Below are positions 48,386 through 59,502 of a stretch of DNA of 64,000 nt, piece by piece (positions within the stretch are counted from its first letter, which is position 1; each line of letters opens with the position of its first letter). The notes beneath the pieces were generated by a model. The model saw nothing but the letters and a program-made list of their open reading frames with translations. It did not search any database and was not told where the DNA came from. Origin of the DNA: an uncultured Pelagibacteraceae bacterium (GTDB taxonomy: Bacteria; Pseudomonadota; Alphaproteobacteria; Pelagibacterales; Pelagibacteraceae); assembly GCA_902543535.1 (NCBI GenBank), contig CACBYG010000005.1:1-64000 (forward strand), written 5' to 3'. The position numbers and the translations under genes are program-made.

Positions 48386-49786
48386 ATGTCAGAAAAATTT
48401 CAAGCAGTAGTAATTGGTGGTGGACCTGGTGGATATGTTTGTGCGATTAGACTTTCTCAATTAGGATTGAAAACAGCATGTATAGAGTCTAGAGGTTCTT
48501 TAGGAGGCACCTGCTTAAATGTTGGCTGTATACCATCAAAGAGTTTGTTAAATTTATCTGAGGAATTTCATAAAGTTAAGGGATTGGCTAACAAAGGAAT
48601 AGAAGTAGGAAATGTTAAGCTAAACCTTGATAAAATGATGAAAAGTAAAGATAAAGCTGTAACTGTTCTTACAAAAGGGGTTGAATTTTTATTTAAGAAA
48701 AACAAAGTAACTTATTTCAAAGGTTATGGTAGTTTCAAATCTCAAAACGAAATTTCAATTAAAGATAATGAAAATAAAGAGACTATTATACAATCTGAAA
48801 AAACTATAATAGCAACAGGATCTGTAGCTACTTCATTACCAGGAATTGAAATTGATGAGCAAAAAATAGTTTCTTCGACTGGTGCATTAAAGCTTGAAAA
48901 AGTTCCAAATAAAATGGTTGTTGTAGGCGGCGGTTATATTGGATTAGAAATGGGATCTGTTTGGTCAAGACTGGGTTCTGAAGTACAGGTGGTAGAGTTT
49001 TTAGATCACATCACACCAGGTATGGATAAAGAAATATCCTCAGAATTTATGAAAATTCTAAAGAAACAAGGCATAAAGTTTAATATGCAAAATAAAGTTG
49101 AAAAAATTAAAAAAAATAAATCTGGAGTAACAGTATCCACTGTAGATAAAGAAGGAAATAAAAATGATTTAGATTGTGATGTAGTTTTAATTTCTGTTGG
49201 TAGGAAGGCAAATACTGAGGGCTTAAATTTAGAAACTGTTGGAGTTGAACTGGACGATAGAAAAAGAATTAAAACTGATAAATCATTTAAAACAAATTTA
49301 GAGAATATATATGCAATTGGTGATGTAATATCAGGACCCATGCTTGCTCATAAAGCTGAAGATGAAGGTATTGCTGTTGCTGAAAACATTGCAGGACAAT
49401 CAGGGCATGTCAATTATGATACTATTCCAGGTGTTGTATATACCACACCAGAAGTTGCAGCGATTGGTAAAACTGAGGAACAATTAAAAGATTCTAAAAT
49501 GAAATATAAAGTTGGAAAATTTTCATTTATGGCTAATTCAAGAGCTAAAGCTATTGATGATGCAGAAGGATTTGTGAAGATTTTAGCTGATGAAAAAACA
49601 GATAAAGTGTTGGGTGCTCATATAATAGGTCCTCATGCTGGTGAGTTGATTGCTGAAATTGGCGTTGCCATGGAATTTGGAGCTAGTTCAGAGGATATAG
49701 CACGTACATGTCATGCTCACCCAACTTTTTCAGAGGCAGTAAAAGAGGCAGCTTTATCAGTAGATAAAAGAGCAATACATTCTTAA
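48386..49786 (+). CDS. lpd: Dihydrolipoyl dehydrogenase (E3)
   Basis: A 466-residue FAD enzyme with GGGPGGYVCAIR near the N-terminus, the redox disulfide in GGTCLNVGCIPSK (near 41-53), NAD-site GGGYIGLEMGSVW (near 181-193), NIYAIGDV (near 307) and the active-site His-Glu pair in HAHPTFSEAVKEAA (near 443-456). It reoxidises dihydrolipoyl E2. It closes the sucAB-lpd complex genes. Confidence 0.97.
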   Translation: MSEKFQAVVIGGGPGGYVCAIRLSQLGLKTACIESRGSLGGTCLNVGCIPSKSLLNLSEEFHKVKGLANKGIEVGNVKLNLDKMMKSKDKAVTVLTKGVEFLFKKNKVTYFKGYGSFKSQNEISIKDNENKETIIQSEKTIIATGSVATSLPGIEIDEQKIVSSTGALKLEKVPNKMVVVGGGYIGLEMGSVWSRLGSEVQVVEFLDHITPGMDKEISSEFMKILKKQGIKFNMQNKVEKIKKNKSGVTVSTVDKEGNKNDLDCDVVLISVGRKANTEGLNLETVGVELDDRKRIKTDKSFKTNLENIYAIGDVISGPMLAHKAEDEGIAVAENIAGQSGHVNYDTIPGVVYTTPEVAAIGKTEEQLKDSKMKYKVGKFSFMANSRAKAIDDAEGFVKILADEKTDKVLGAHIIGPHAGELIAEIGVAMEFGASSEDIARTCHAHPTFSEAVKEAALSVDKRAIHS

Positions 49787-49947
49787 TTATAAAAAAGCCA
49801 TAAAAGATGATAGTCCTGTTTTTGTTGTTAGTAAATTAAAAATTTATTATTCAATTCTTTTTATAATCTTAGCAAAAGAGTTTATTGTCGTTTTATGAAA
49901 CTTGATGACTGTTCATAATTTGTTACTTTGTAATTCAAATAATTAAA
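49787..49947 (+). other. 161-base intergenic region between lpd and the TPR gene
   Basis: The longest spacer in the window. It is AT-rich with a perfect TATAAT at 49862-49867, but no -35 at normal distance. I see no stable hairpin, tRNA or small ORF worth calling. It may hold the promoter of the TPR/glycosyltransferase gene. Confidence 0.3.
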
Positions 49948-52161
49948 ATGAATAAAAGACAAAATCTAACTATTGAGGAAAAATTTGCTCTAGCTATACA
50001 AAATCATAAAAAGAATAACCTTCAGATTGCGAAGAAACTCTACAATGAAACTCTAAAAGAAAATCCTTATTATGAAGGTGCACACAATAATCTTGGAATT
50101 TTACTTAATCAATTAGGGGAGTATCAAAAAGCAATCAGTGCTTATAAAAAAGCAATTCAAATTGAGCCAAACAATGTAGCTGCATATAACAACCTTGGAT
50201 TTGTATTTAATCAATTAGGAGAATATCAAAAAGCAATCAGCTCTTATGAAAATGCAATTCAAATTAAACCAAATTACTCTAACTCATATTATAATCTTGG
50301 AAACGTACTTAAAAAACTTGGAGAACATCAAAAAGCAATCACCTCTTATGAAAAAGCAATTCAAATTAATCCTAATTATGCAGATGTATATTATAATCTT
50401 GGAAACACACTTAAAGAACTAGGAGAAAGTCAAAAAGCACAGAATTGCTATAAAAAAGTAATTCAAATTAATCCCAATCACTATGATGCTTATAATAATC
50501 TTGGAATTATACTTAATGAATTAGGAGAACATAAAAAAGCAATCTCCTCCTATGAGAGAGCAATTCAAATTAATTCCAACTATGCAAGTGCCTATAATAA
50601 CTTAGGATCTTTATTTAATGAATTAGAAGAACATGAAAAAGCAAAGAACTGTTATGAAAAAGCAATTCAAATTAATCCCAATTATGTCAATGCTCATAAT
50701 AATCTCGGAAATATATTTAAAGAACTAGGAGAACATAAAAAAGCAAAGGATTGTTATGAAAAAAGTATTAAAATTGAACCAGGCAATCTTACTTCACATT
50801 GGTTATCCATGAATATCTTTCCAGTTATTTATAAAAATATTGAAGAAATAGATCGATATAAAAAAAATTTTATAAAAACTATTAAGAAAGTAAATCTACT
50901 GTTAGAGACACAATCAAAATATTCAAAAAAGCAATTAGTCAATGCCGTCAATTCATCAACAAACTTTTATCTCCATTACCAGGGAGGAGATGTATTGAAA
51001 TTACAGCAAAACTATGCTCATCTGATAGAAAAAATAACACAAAATATTTATCAAGAATTTCACAAAGAAAGAACAAAAAATATCTCATCAAAAAATATAA
51101 AAATTGGATTTGTTTCTTCCTTTTTTAAAAATCATACTGTCTGTAAGTTATTTAAAAATTGGGCACTAAAATTAGATCAAAAATATTTTACAAGATTTGT
51201 TTATTACGTTGGTAACAAATTTGATCATACTACAAATCAAATAAAACAAAATGTTGACAATTTTTTTAATCACACTGATGTTGATCAGTTAATAAATCAA
51301 ATTTCTAAAGATAATTTAGATGTGCTCATTTATTTAGATATTGGTATGAGACCAATAATTCAAATTTTAAGCTCTTTAAGGCTAGCCCCCATCCAATGTA
51401 ATACATGGGGACATCCAGTGACTTCAGGGTTTAAAAATATTGATTTTTATTTATCTGGCGAATTAATGGAAGACCGGAATTCTCAAAGATATTATTCAGA
51501 GAAGTTAATTTTACTGCCTAACCTAGGAATAAATTATGATTTTCCTAATTTAACAAATATTAAGAAGCCCAATATATTAAACAAATCAAATAAAACTATT
51601 TTTTTGAATCTTCAAAGTCTATTTAAATTACTTCCACAAGATGATCATATTTATTTAGATATACTAAAAAAAAATTCAAATTGTTTTTTTTGGTTTATTA
51701 ATGGAAAAAAAAATTCAGTTACATCTATATTTAAAGAGAGAATTTCTAAATTATTTAAAAAGGAAGGTTACGATTTTGAAAGATATTCATATTTTCATCC
51801 AAGATGTAGCCAAGAAGAATTTTTGGGACTTGTTGAAGAGTCAGATATTATTTTAGATAGTTTAAATTGGTCAGGAGGAAATACTTCTCTAGAAGCTATA
51901 AGTTTAAACAAGCCAATAATTACCTATCCTACAGCTTTAATGAGAGGTAGACACACTTATGGAATTTTAAAAATTTTAGATATTCAAGAAACTATTGCCA
52001 TTTCTAAAAAAAATTATGTAGAAATTGCAGTTAAATTAGCCAGTGATAATAAATTTAGAAAATCAATAATTGATAAAATAAAGAAGAATAAAAATAAATT
52101 ATTTAATGATGTTGAACCAATTAAATCCCTTGAAGAAGTGATACGAAAAAAATTGATGTAA
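49948..52161 (+). CDS. TPR-repeat protein with O-GlcNAc-transferase-like (glycosyltransferase family 41) domain
   Basis: A 737-residue protein. The N-terminal half is a TPR superhelix: one degenerate repeat (about 10-44) and seven regular 34-residue repeats (45-282) of the form AYNNLG-x4-LGE-x2-KAI-x2-YE-AIQI-x-PN. The C-terminal part (about 365-737) resembles the SPINDLY/OGT catalytic domain, with IKIGFVSSFFKNHTV, LRLAPIQCNTWGHPVTSGF and LDSLNWSGGNTSLEAISL followed by the TYPTALMRGRHTYGIL segment. Such proteins transfer a sugar from a nucleotide donor to protein Ser/Thr or Asn. No other glycan gene is adjacent. It separates core genes lpd and priA, so it is a candidate accessory insertion. 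Confidence 0.88.
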   Translation: MNKRQNLTIEEKFALAIQNHKKNNLQIAKKLYNETLKENPYYEGAHNNLGILLNQLGEYQKAISAYKKAIQIEPNNVAAYNNLGFVFNQLGEYQKAISSYENAIQIKPNYSNSYYNLGNVLKKLGEHQKAITSYEKAIQINPNYADVYYNLGNTLKELGESQKAQNCYKKVIQINPNHYDAYNNLGIILNELGEHKKAISSYERAIQINSNYASAYNNLGSLFNELEEHEKAKNCYEKAIQINPNYVNAHNNLGNIFKELGEHKKAKDCYEKSIKIEPGNLTSHWLSMNIFPVIYKNIEEIDRYKKNFIKTIKKVNLLLETQSKYSKKQLVNAVNSSTNFYLHYQGGDVLKLQQNYAHLIEKITQNIYQEFHKERTKNISSKNIKIGFVSSFFKNHTVCKLFKNWALKLDQKYFTRFVYYVGNKFDHTTNQIKQNVDNFFNHTDVDQLINQISKDNLDVLIYLDIGMRPIIQILSSLRLAPIQCNTWGHPVTSGFKNIDFYLSGELMEDRNSQRYYSEKLILLPNLGINYDFPNLTNIKKPNILNKSNKTIFLNLQSLFKLLPQDDHIYLDILKKNSNCFFWFINGKKNSVTSIFKERISKLFKKEGYDFERYSYFHPRCSQEEFLGLVEESDIILDSLNWSGGNTSLEAISLNKPIITYPTALMRGRHTYGILKILDIQETIAISKKNYVEIAVKLASDNKFRKSIIDKIKKNKNKLFNDVEPIKSLEEVIRKKLM
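50080..50793 (+). repeat. Seven tandem 102-base repeats encoding TPR units
   Basis: Seven in-frame units of 102 bases (34 codons) lie head to tail within the TPR gene. They share long near-identical blocks such as AAAAAGCAATTCAAATTAA and AATAATCTTGGAA. The DNA-level similarity is higher than protein constraint alone requires, which suggests recent unit duplication or conversion and possible copy-number variation. Confidence 0.8.
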
Positions 52162-52178
52162 TTAAGATTACATAAAAT

Positions 52179-54134
52179 ATGAAATATCCAATTCTATTGC
52201 CAAATATATTCAATCATCCTTTTACATATGAGAGCAATTTAGATTTAAAAATTGGTGAATATGTAACAGTACCATTTGGAAGAAGCAAACTTACTGGAGT
52301 GGTATGGGATAAATTAGAAGATAATGAACAAAAAAAATTTAAATTAAAAAAAGTTTTTAAGAAATTAAAAGTTACACGTTTAAAAAAAACAACTATAAAT
52401 TTTTTAAATTGGTTTTCAGAATATAATATTATTCCAAAGGGCATGGCTTTAAAATTGATGCTGTTGAGCAATAATGCAATTGAAGACAATATTAAAAATA
52501 ATTTTAGAGTTTTTGAAAGCAATATAAAAAGCAATTCAATAAAACTTTCAGAAGATCAAAAGAAATCTCTTAAGGAAATGGTAGTTTTAAACAATAAGTT
52601 TAGAGTACATGTGTTACAAGGAACAACAGGCTCTGGAAAAACTTTTGTTTATTTTGAGGCATTAAAATCTTTAATAAAGAAGGGTTTTCAAGGCTTAATA
52701 TTATTACCTGAAATAGGTCTAACGGGTCAGTTTGAGCAAAAATTTTTTGAATATTTTGGATTTAATCCAGCCGTCTGGCATTCAGGAATATCTAAAAAGA
52801 AAAAAGAAATAATATGGAGTGGAATTTCAAATGGAAAAATTCAGGTTATAATTGGAGCAAGATCGTCTTTATTTTTACCATTTAAAAAACTTGGAATAAT
52901 TATTGTTGATGAAGAACATGATCAATCATTTAAGCAAGATGAGGGCGTTACTTACAATGCAAGAGACATGGCGATAGCTAGAGCATCATTTGAAAATATT
53001 CCGATAAATCTTATAACTGCAGTTCCATCTGTCGAAACATATGAAAATGTAAAAAAAGGAAAGTATGGTTTATCTAGATTAAACCAGAGATATAAAAATG
53101 CTTCTCTTCCAAATTATGAAATTATTAATTTAAATAGTGCTAAGATAGAAAAGCAGTGTTGGTTATCAAATGAAATTATTAAAAAAGTAAATTCTCATTT
53201 AGAAAAAAAAGATCAAGTTTTATTTTTTTTAAACAGACGTGGATTTTCACCAAATGTATTATGCAATAAATGCTATATAAGTTTTTCATGTCCAAACTGT
53301 AGTATCAATTTAGTTTACCATAAAAATAAAGGTAAATTGCTTTGTCATTACTGTGGATATAAATCTCATTTAAAAAGAGACTGTTCCAAAGAGGGAAATT
53401 GTGAATTTATTTTTAGCGGCCCTGGTGTTGAAAGGATATCAGATGAAGTAAAAAAAAAATTTCCAGGTAAGAAAATTGAAATCTTTTCAAGTGATACAAT
53501 GAATAAAAAAGATTCAATGGTTAAATTGGATAAAATTATTAAAAATGAAACTAATATTTTAATTGGAACTCAACTTATTTCAAAGGGATTCCATTTCCCA
53601 AGTTTAAATTGTATTGTAGTTGTTGACATTGACCTTTCATCGCAAGGACATGATTTAAGAGCAGCTGAAAAGAATTTACAACTTTATCACCAACTTTCAG
53701 GAAGAGCTGGCAGAACTGGAAAACCAGCTACAGTTTATTTTCAAACATACAATCACGATACAAAAATGATAGACGATATTACCAATAAAAATCCTGATAT
53801 TTTTCTAGATAGAGAGTTAGAGATTAGAAAAAAAAATGAACTTCCACCTTTTCAAAGATTTATTTCACTAATTCTTACAGGTGAAAATGAGCAGAAATTA
53901 GAAAGAGAGGCTTTAGGATTTAAAAATTTTATAGAAACTAAAATTGAAGGAAGAGTATTGGGTCCAGTAAATGCACCCATATTTAGATTAAAGAGAAAAT
54001 TTAGAGTTAGATTGTTAATAAGAGGAATTAAATCAATGAAAGTACAAAACTCAATTGCAAAAATTATTCCAAATTATAAGTTTGCAGCTGGAATAAAACT
54101 TTCAGTTGATGTTGACCCTATAAATTTCAATTAA
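52179..54134 (+). CDS. priA: Primosomal protein N' (replication restart helicase PriA)
   Basis: A 651-residue superfamily-2 helicase, shorter than the roughly 730 residues of E. coli PriA. Seen are Walker A GTTGSGKTFVYFEAL (near 148-162), DEEH (near 246), GARSS, the zinc-binding region with CNKC, CPNC and CHYC (near 365-395), and the C-terminal helicase motifs QLISKGFHFPS and LSGRAGRTGKP. The fourth cysteine pair is spaced as CSKEGNC instead of the usual CxxC. It restarts stalled replication forks. It starts 17 bases after the TPR gene. Confidence 0.94.
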   Translation: MKYPILLPNIFNHPFTYESNLDLKIGEYVTVPFGRSKLTGVVWDKLEDNEQKKFKLKKVFKKLKVTRLKKTTINFLNWFSEYNIIPKGMALKLMLLSNNAIEDNIKNNFRVFESNIKSNSIKLSEDQKKSLKEMVVLNNKFRVHVLQGTTGSGKTFVYFEALKSLIKKGFQGLILLPEIGLTGQFEQKFFEYFGFNPAVWHSGISKKKKEIIWSGISNGKIQVIIGARSSLFLPFKKLGIIIVDEEHDQSFKQDEGVTYNARDMAIARASFENIPINLITAVPSVETYENVKKGKYGLSRLNQRYKNASLPNYEIINLNSAKIEKQCWLSNEIIKKVNSHLEKKDQVLFFLNRRGFSPNVLCNKCYISFSCPNCSINLVYHKNKGKLLCHYCGYKSHLKRDCSKEGNCEFIFSGPGVERISDEVKKKFPGKKIEIFSSDTMNKKDSMVKLDKIIKNETNILIGTQLISKGFHFPSLNCIVVVDIDLSSQGHDLRAAEKNLQLYHQLSGRAGRTGKPATVYFQTYNHDTKMIDDITNKNPDIFLDRELEIRKKNELPPFQRFISLILTGENEQKLEREALGFKNFIETKIEGRVLGPVNAPIFRLKRKFRVRLLIRGIKSMKVQNSIAKIIPNYKFAAGIKLSVDVDPINFN

Positions 54135-54139
54135 TGAGC

Positions 54140-54156
54140 AAAAAAGTACCTTTTTT
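54140..54156 (+). terminator. Weak A/U hairpin after priA
   Basis: AAAAAAG (54140-54146) pairs with CTTTTTT (54150-54156) around a 3-base loop, five bases after the priA stop. The stem is nearly all A-U and would be weak, but its arm supplies a U-tract. It may reduce readthrough from priA into the atp operon. Confidence 0.35.
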
Positions 54157-54169
54157 ACAAATCGGTTAC

Positions 54170-54196
54170 TTGAAGACATAAAGGTCATATGCTAAT
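54170..54196 (+). promoter_or_regulatory. Possible promoter of the atp operon
   Basis: TTGAAG (54170-54175) and GCTAAT (54191-54196) lie 15 bases apart, slightly close, about 45 bases before the TTG start of atpH. The 108-base spacer is one of the larger ones in the window and precedes a highly expressed operon, so a promoter is expected here; these boxes are only the best match. Confidence 0.3.
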
Positions 54197-54242
54197 TAGA
54201 GCCTGATTTTAATTTAATCTTCAACATTATAGAGGAACAAAG

Positions 54243-54800
54243 TTGAGCAAGGATACGGGATTTTCAATAACTTCAGCCGAAAGATATTCGCTAGCACTTT
54301 ATGAGCTATCCAACGAGAGTAATCTTTTGAGTCAAATTGAGGAACAGTGTTCATCTGTTTTAAAATTGATAAACACAAGTGATGACTTTAAAAATTTAAT
54401 TAAAGATCCAACAACAAAACAGGATGATTTATTAAAGATTACAAATTCAATTTCAGAAAATTATAAATTTGAAACTTTATTTAAAAATTTTTTAAATTTT
54501 TTAATTCAAAAAAGAAGGTTCTTTTTTTTAGAGAGTATTCTTAAAAGTTTTGTTGAGATATGTTCAAAAAAAAGAGGTGAACTTAAGGCAGAATTAAAAT
54601 CAGCAAAAGAATTATCAAATGATGAAATAACCAAAATTACAGAGGAGCTGACTAAAAATTTTAGCTCAAAAATAAAATTAAACTACAAATATGATAAAAG
54701 TTTAATAGGAGGTTTAGTACTTCAAGTCGGAAGTACTATGGTTGACACCTCAATTAAAAATAAATTACAACAAATTGAAAATAGAATGATAGAGGCATAA
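54243..54800 (+). CDS. atpH: ATP synthase F1 subunit delta
   Basis: A 185-residue stalk subunit. The start is a TTG preceded by GAGGAAC at good distance; no usable ATG lies nearby upstream. The N-terminus (SITSAERYSLALYELS) and the C-terminal VLQVGSTMVDTSIKNKLQQI, which matches the conserved end of delta/OSCP, identify it. It joins F1 to the peripheral stalk. The next gene starts directly after its stop. The F0 genes are not in this window, as in other alphaproteobacteria with split atp operons. Confidence 0.94.
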   Translation: MSKDTGFSITSAERYSLALYELSNESNLLSQIEEQCSSVLKLINTSDDFKNLIKDPTTKQDDLLKITNSISENYKFETLFKNFLNFLIQKRRFFFLESILKSFVEICSKKRGELKAELKSAKELSNDEITKITEELTKNFSSKIKLNYKYDKSLIGGLVLQVGSTMVDTSIKNKLQQIENRMIEA

Positions 54801-56336
54801 ATGGAAATCAATCCTTCGGAAGTTACAAAAATATTAAAAGAACAAATTAAAAATTTTGGTGAAAAGACCGAGGTTACTGAAGTCGGCCAAGTATTATCTG
54901 TTGGAGATGGTATTGCTAGAATTTATGGGTTAGATAATGTTCAGGCTGGTGAGATGGTTGAGTTTGCTGATGGCTCAAAAGGTATGGCTCTTAACTTAGA
55001 AAGTGAAAATGTTGGTGTTGTAATTTTTGGTGACGACAGAAATATTAAAGAAGGTAATGTTGTTAAAAGAACAGGAAATATTGTTGATACACCAGTAGGA
55101 AAAGAACTTTTAGGTAGAGTAGTTGATGGCCTAGGAAATCCAATCGATGGTAAAGGAGCGTTTGATAAAAGTGTTAAAAAAACAAGGGTAGAAGTTAAAG
55201 CCCCTGGTATTATCCCGAGACAATCAGTTAGTGAACCAATGCAAACTGGATTAAAATCAATTGATAGTTTAGTGCCAATTGGAAGAGGTCAAAGAGAATT
55301 AATTATTGGAGATAGACAGACAGGTAAAACTGCTGTTGCTGTCGATGCAATTATAAATCAGAAAAAAATTAATGAATCAGGTGATGAGAAACAAAAATTA
55401 TACTGTATCTATGTTGCAGTAGGTCAAAAAAGATCAACAGTAAGACAAATTCAAAAAACATTAGAAGAAGCTGGGGCAATGGAATACACAACTATTGTTG
55501 CTGCTACAGCATCAGATTCAGCTCCACTACAATTTTTAGCTCCTTATACAGGTTGTGCAATGGGTGAATATTTTAGGGATAATGGAATGCATGCGTTAAT
55601 TATTTACGATGATCTATCGAAACAAGCTGTTGCATATAGACAAATGTCTCTTCTTTTGAGAAGACCTCCAGGAAGGGAAGCTTACCCAGGAGATGTATTC
55701 TACCTACACAGTAGATTATTAGAAAGAGCAGCAAAACTTAGTGATGAACATGGTGGAGGATCACTAACAGCACTTCCAATAATTGAAACACAAGGAGGGG
55801 ATGTTTCTGCATTTATTCCAACAAATGTAATTTCAATTACAGATGGCCAAATATTTTTAGAAACAGAACTTTTTAACCAAGGTATTAGACCAGCAATTAA
55901 TGTTGGATTGTCGGTATCGAGGGTTGGATCTTCGGCTCAAACAAAAGCGATGAAAAAAGTATCAGGCTCGATGAAACTTGAGTTAGCACAGTACAGAGAA
56001 ATGGCTGCATTTGCTCAATTTGGATCAGATTTAGATGCTTCTACGCAACAGCTACTTAATAGAGGTTCAAAGTTAACAGAACTTTTAAAACAAAAACAAT
56101 ATTTACCACTCACAGTCGCAGATCAAGTAGTATCTGTTTTTTGTGGAGTTAAAGGTTATTTGGATGATATTGATTTAAAAGATATTGCAGAGTTCGAATC
56201 TAAAATAATCGAAAAGTGCAAATCTGATAAGCCTGAAATATTAGATTCTATTCAAAGTTCTGGAAAACTTGAAGAAGATAAAGAAAAACTATTGGTAGAG
56301 GTAATCACTCAACTTAAACAAAACTTTAAATCCTAA
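54801..56336 (+). CDS. atpA: ATP synthase F1 subunit alpha
   Basis: A 511-residue regulatory nucleotide-binding subunit with P-loop [15 protein letters not shown] (near 170-184), [10 protein letters not shown] context, the catalytic-interface Arg in [12 protein letters not shown] (near 368-379) and [20 protein letters not shown] (near 290-309). Adjacent to atpH and six bases before atpG. Confidence 0.98.
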   Translation: MEINPSEVTKILKEQIKNFGEKTEVTEVGQVLSVGDGIARIYGLDNVQAGEMVEFADGSKGMALNLESENVGVVIFGDDRNIKEGNVVKRTGNIVDTPVGKELLGRVVDGLGNPIDGKGAFDKSVKKTRVEVKAPGIIPRQSVSEPMQTGLKSIDSLVPIGRGQRELIIGDRQTGKTAVAVDAIINQKKINESGDEKQKLYCIYVAVGQKRSTVRQIQKTLEEAGAMEYTTIVAATASDSAPLQFLAPYTGCAMGEYFRDNGMHALIIYDDLSKQAVAYRQMSLLLRRPPGREAYPGDVFYLHSRLLERAAKLSDEHGGGSLTALPIIETQGGDVSAFIPTNVISITDGQIFLETELFNQGIRPAINVGLSVSRVGSSAQTKAMKKVSGSMKLELAQYREMAAFAQFGSDLDASTQQLLNRGSKLTELLKQKQYLPLTVADQVVSVFCGVKGYLDDIDLKDIAEFESKIIEKCKSDKPEILDSIQSSGKLEEDKEKLLVEVITQLKQNFKS

Positions 56337-56342
56337 TAAAAT

Positions 56343-58638
<2,296 letters not shown>

Positions 58639-58639
<1 letters not shown>

Positions 58640-59031
58640 TGAGCGAAGAATTTAAAATTGAAATTGTAAATCCAGAAAAATCATTTCTAGTAAAAGAAGA
58701 TGTTTCAGAAGTTGTTGTTCCTGCTTATGAAGGAGAAATGGGGATACTAAAAGATCATATTTCAATTATTTCTTTTTTAAAGCCTGGCATAATTAAAATC
58801 CTATCAAAATCAGGGGATGAGAATTATTATGTTGAAGATGGTATTGTTGAATTTAAAAATAACAATCTTTCAATCCTTACAAGCTCAATATTTAATATTA
58901 CTGATATGGATAAATCTCAAATACAAGATTTATTAAAACAAGTAGAGCAAGAGTCTTCTAAAGAAGAAATTAGTGATCAATCTAAATATTTAATCGATCA
59001 AAAAATAGAAGTTTTAAAAACTCTAAATTAA
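58639..59031 (+). CDS. atpC: ATP synthase F1 subunit epsilon
   Basis: A 130-residue subunit with the N-terminal beta-sandwich (EIVNPEKSFLVKEDVSEVVV, near 8-27; EGEMGILKDH, near 31-40) and a short helical C-terminus rather than the full two-helix arm. It couples the rotor and regulates ATPase activity. Its end overlaps the convergent rppH gene by four bases, with no terminator between. Confidence 0.95.
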
Positions 59032-59501
59032 ATTAATTTTTCAACTTTTTTTTGCACCTCTTTGTAGACATGCAATTTAAAATCTACCACTACCTTAGTA
59101 AGTTGATCTAACTTTATCCATTTCCAATCTAAAAATTCTGGATGATGAGTGTTAATATTAATTTCTTTGTCCTCGCCAGTAAATCTCATCAAAAACCACT
59201 TTTGTTTTTGTCCTCTATATTTACCTTTCCAAATAATTCCCAAAAGACGATCAGGGAGCTCATAGGTTATCATACCATCTAATTCTTTAATAAGCTTAAC
59301 ACTTTTAATGCTAGTTTCTTCCTCAAGTTCTCTAAAGGCAGCTTTTAAAAAATTTTCACCAGGGTCAACTCCACCTTGAGGCATTTGCCAATAATCTTTT
59401 GGATTATCAATTCTTTTCGCTACAAACACTTTGTTTTCTTGATTTAAAACAACTATTCCCACACCGCTTCTTAGTGGCAAGTTACTATACTCTTTATACA
59501 T
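59028..59501 (-). CDS. rppH: RNA pyrophosphohydrolase (Nudix)
   Basis: A 157-residue Nudix hydrolase. The Nudix box is visible as GGVDPGENFLKAAFRELEEE (near 43-62), the last Gly of the consensus being Ser. The N-terminal YRSGVGIVVLN-type start (LPLRSGVGIVVLN) and WQMPQGG are typical of RppH, which removes 5'-pyrophosphate from mRNA to start decay. One base separates it from ctpA; last gene of the minus-strand run. Confidence 0.94.
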   Translation of the reverse strand: MYKEYSNLPLRSGVGIVVLNQENKVFVAKRIDNPKDYWQMPQGGVDPGENFLKAAFRELEEETSIKSVKLIKELDGMITYELPDRLLGIIWKGKYRGQKQKWFLMRFTGEDKEININTHHPEFLDWKWIKLDQLTKVVVDFKLHVYKEVQKKVEKLI

Positions 59502-59502
59502 A

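Noticed and set aside
50080-50793. CRISPR-like or satellite repeat array
   Set aside because: The units are 102 bases, in frame, without spacers, and encode TPR motifs.
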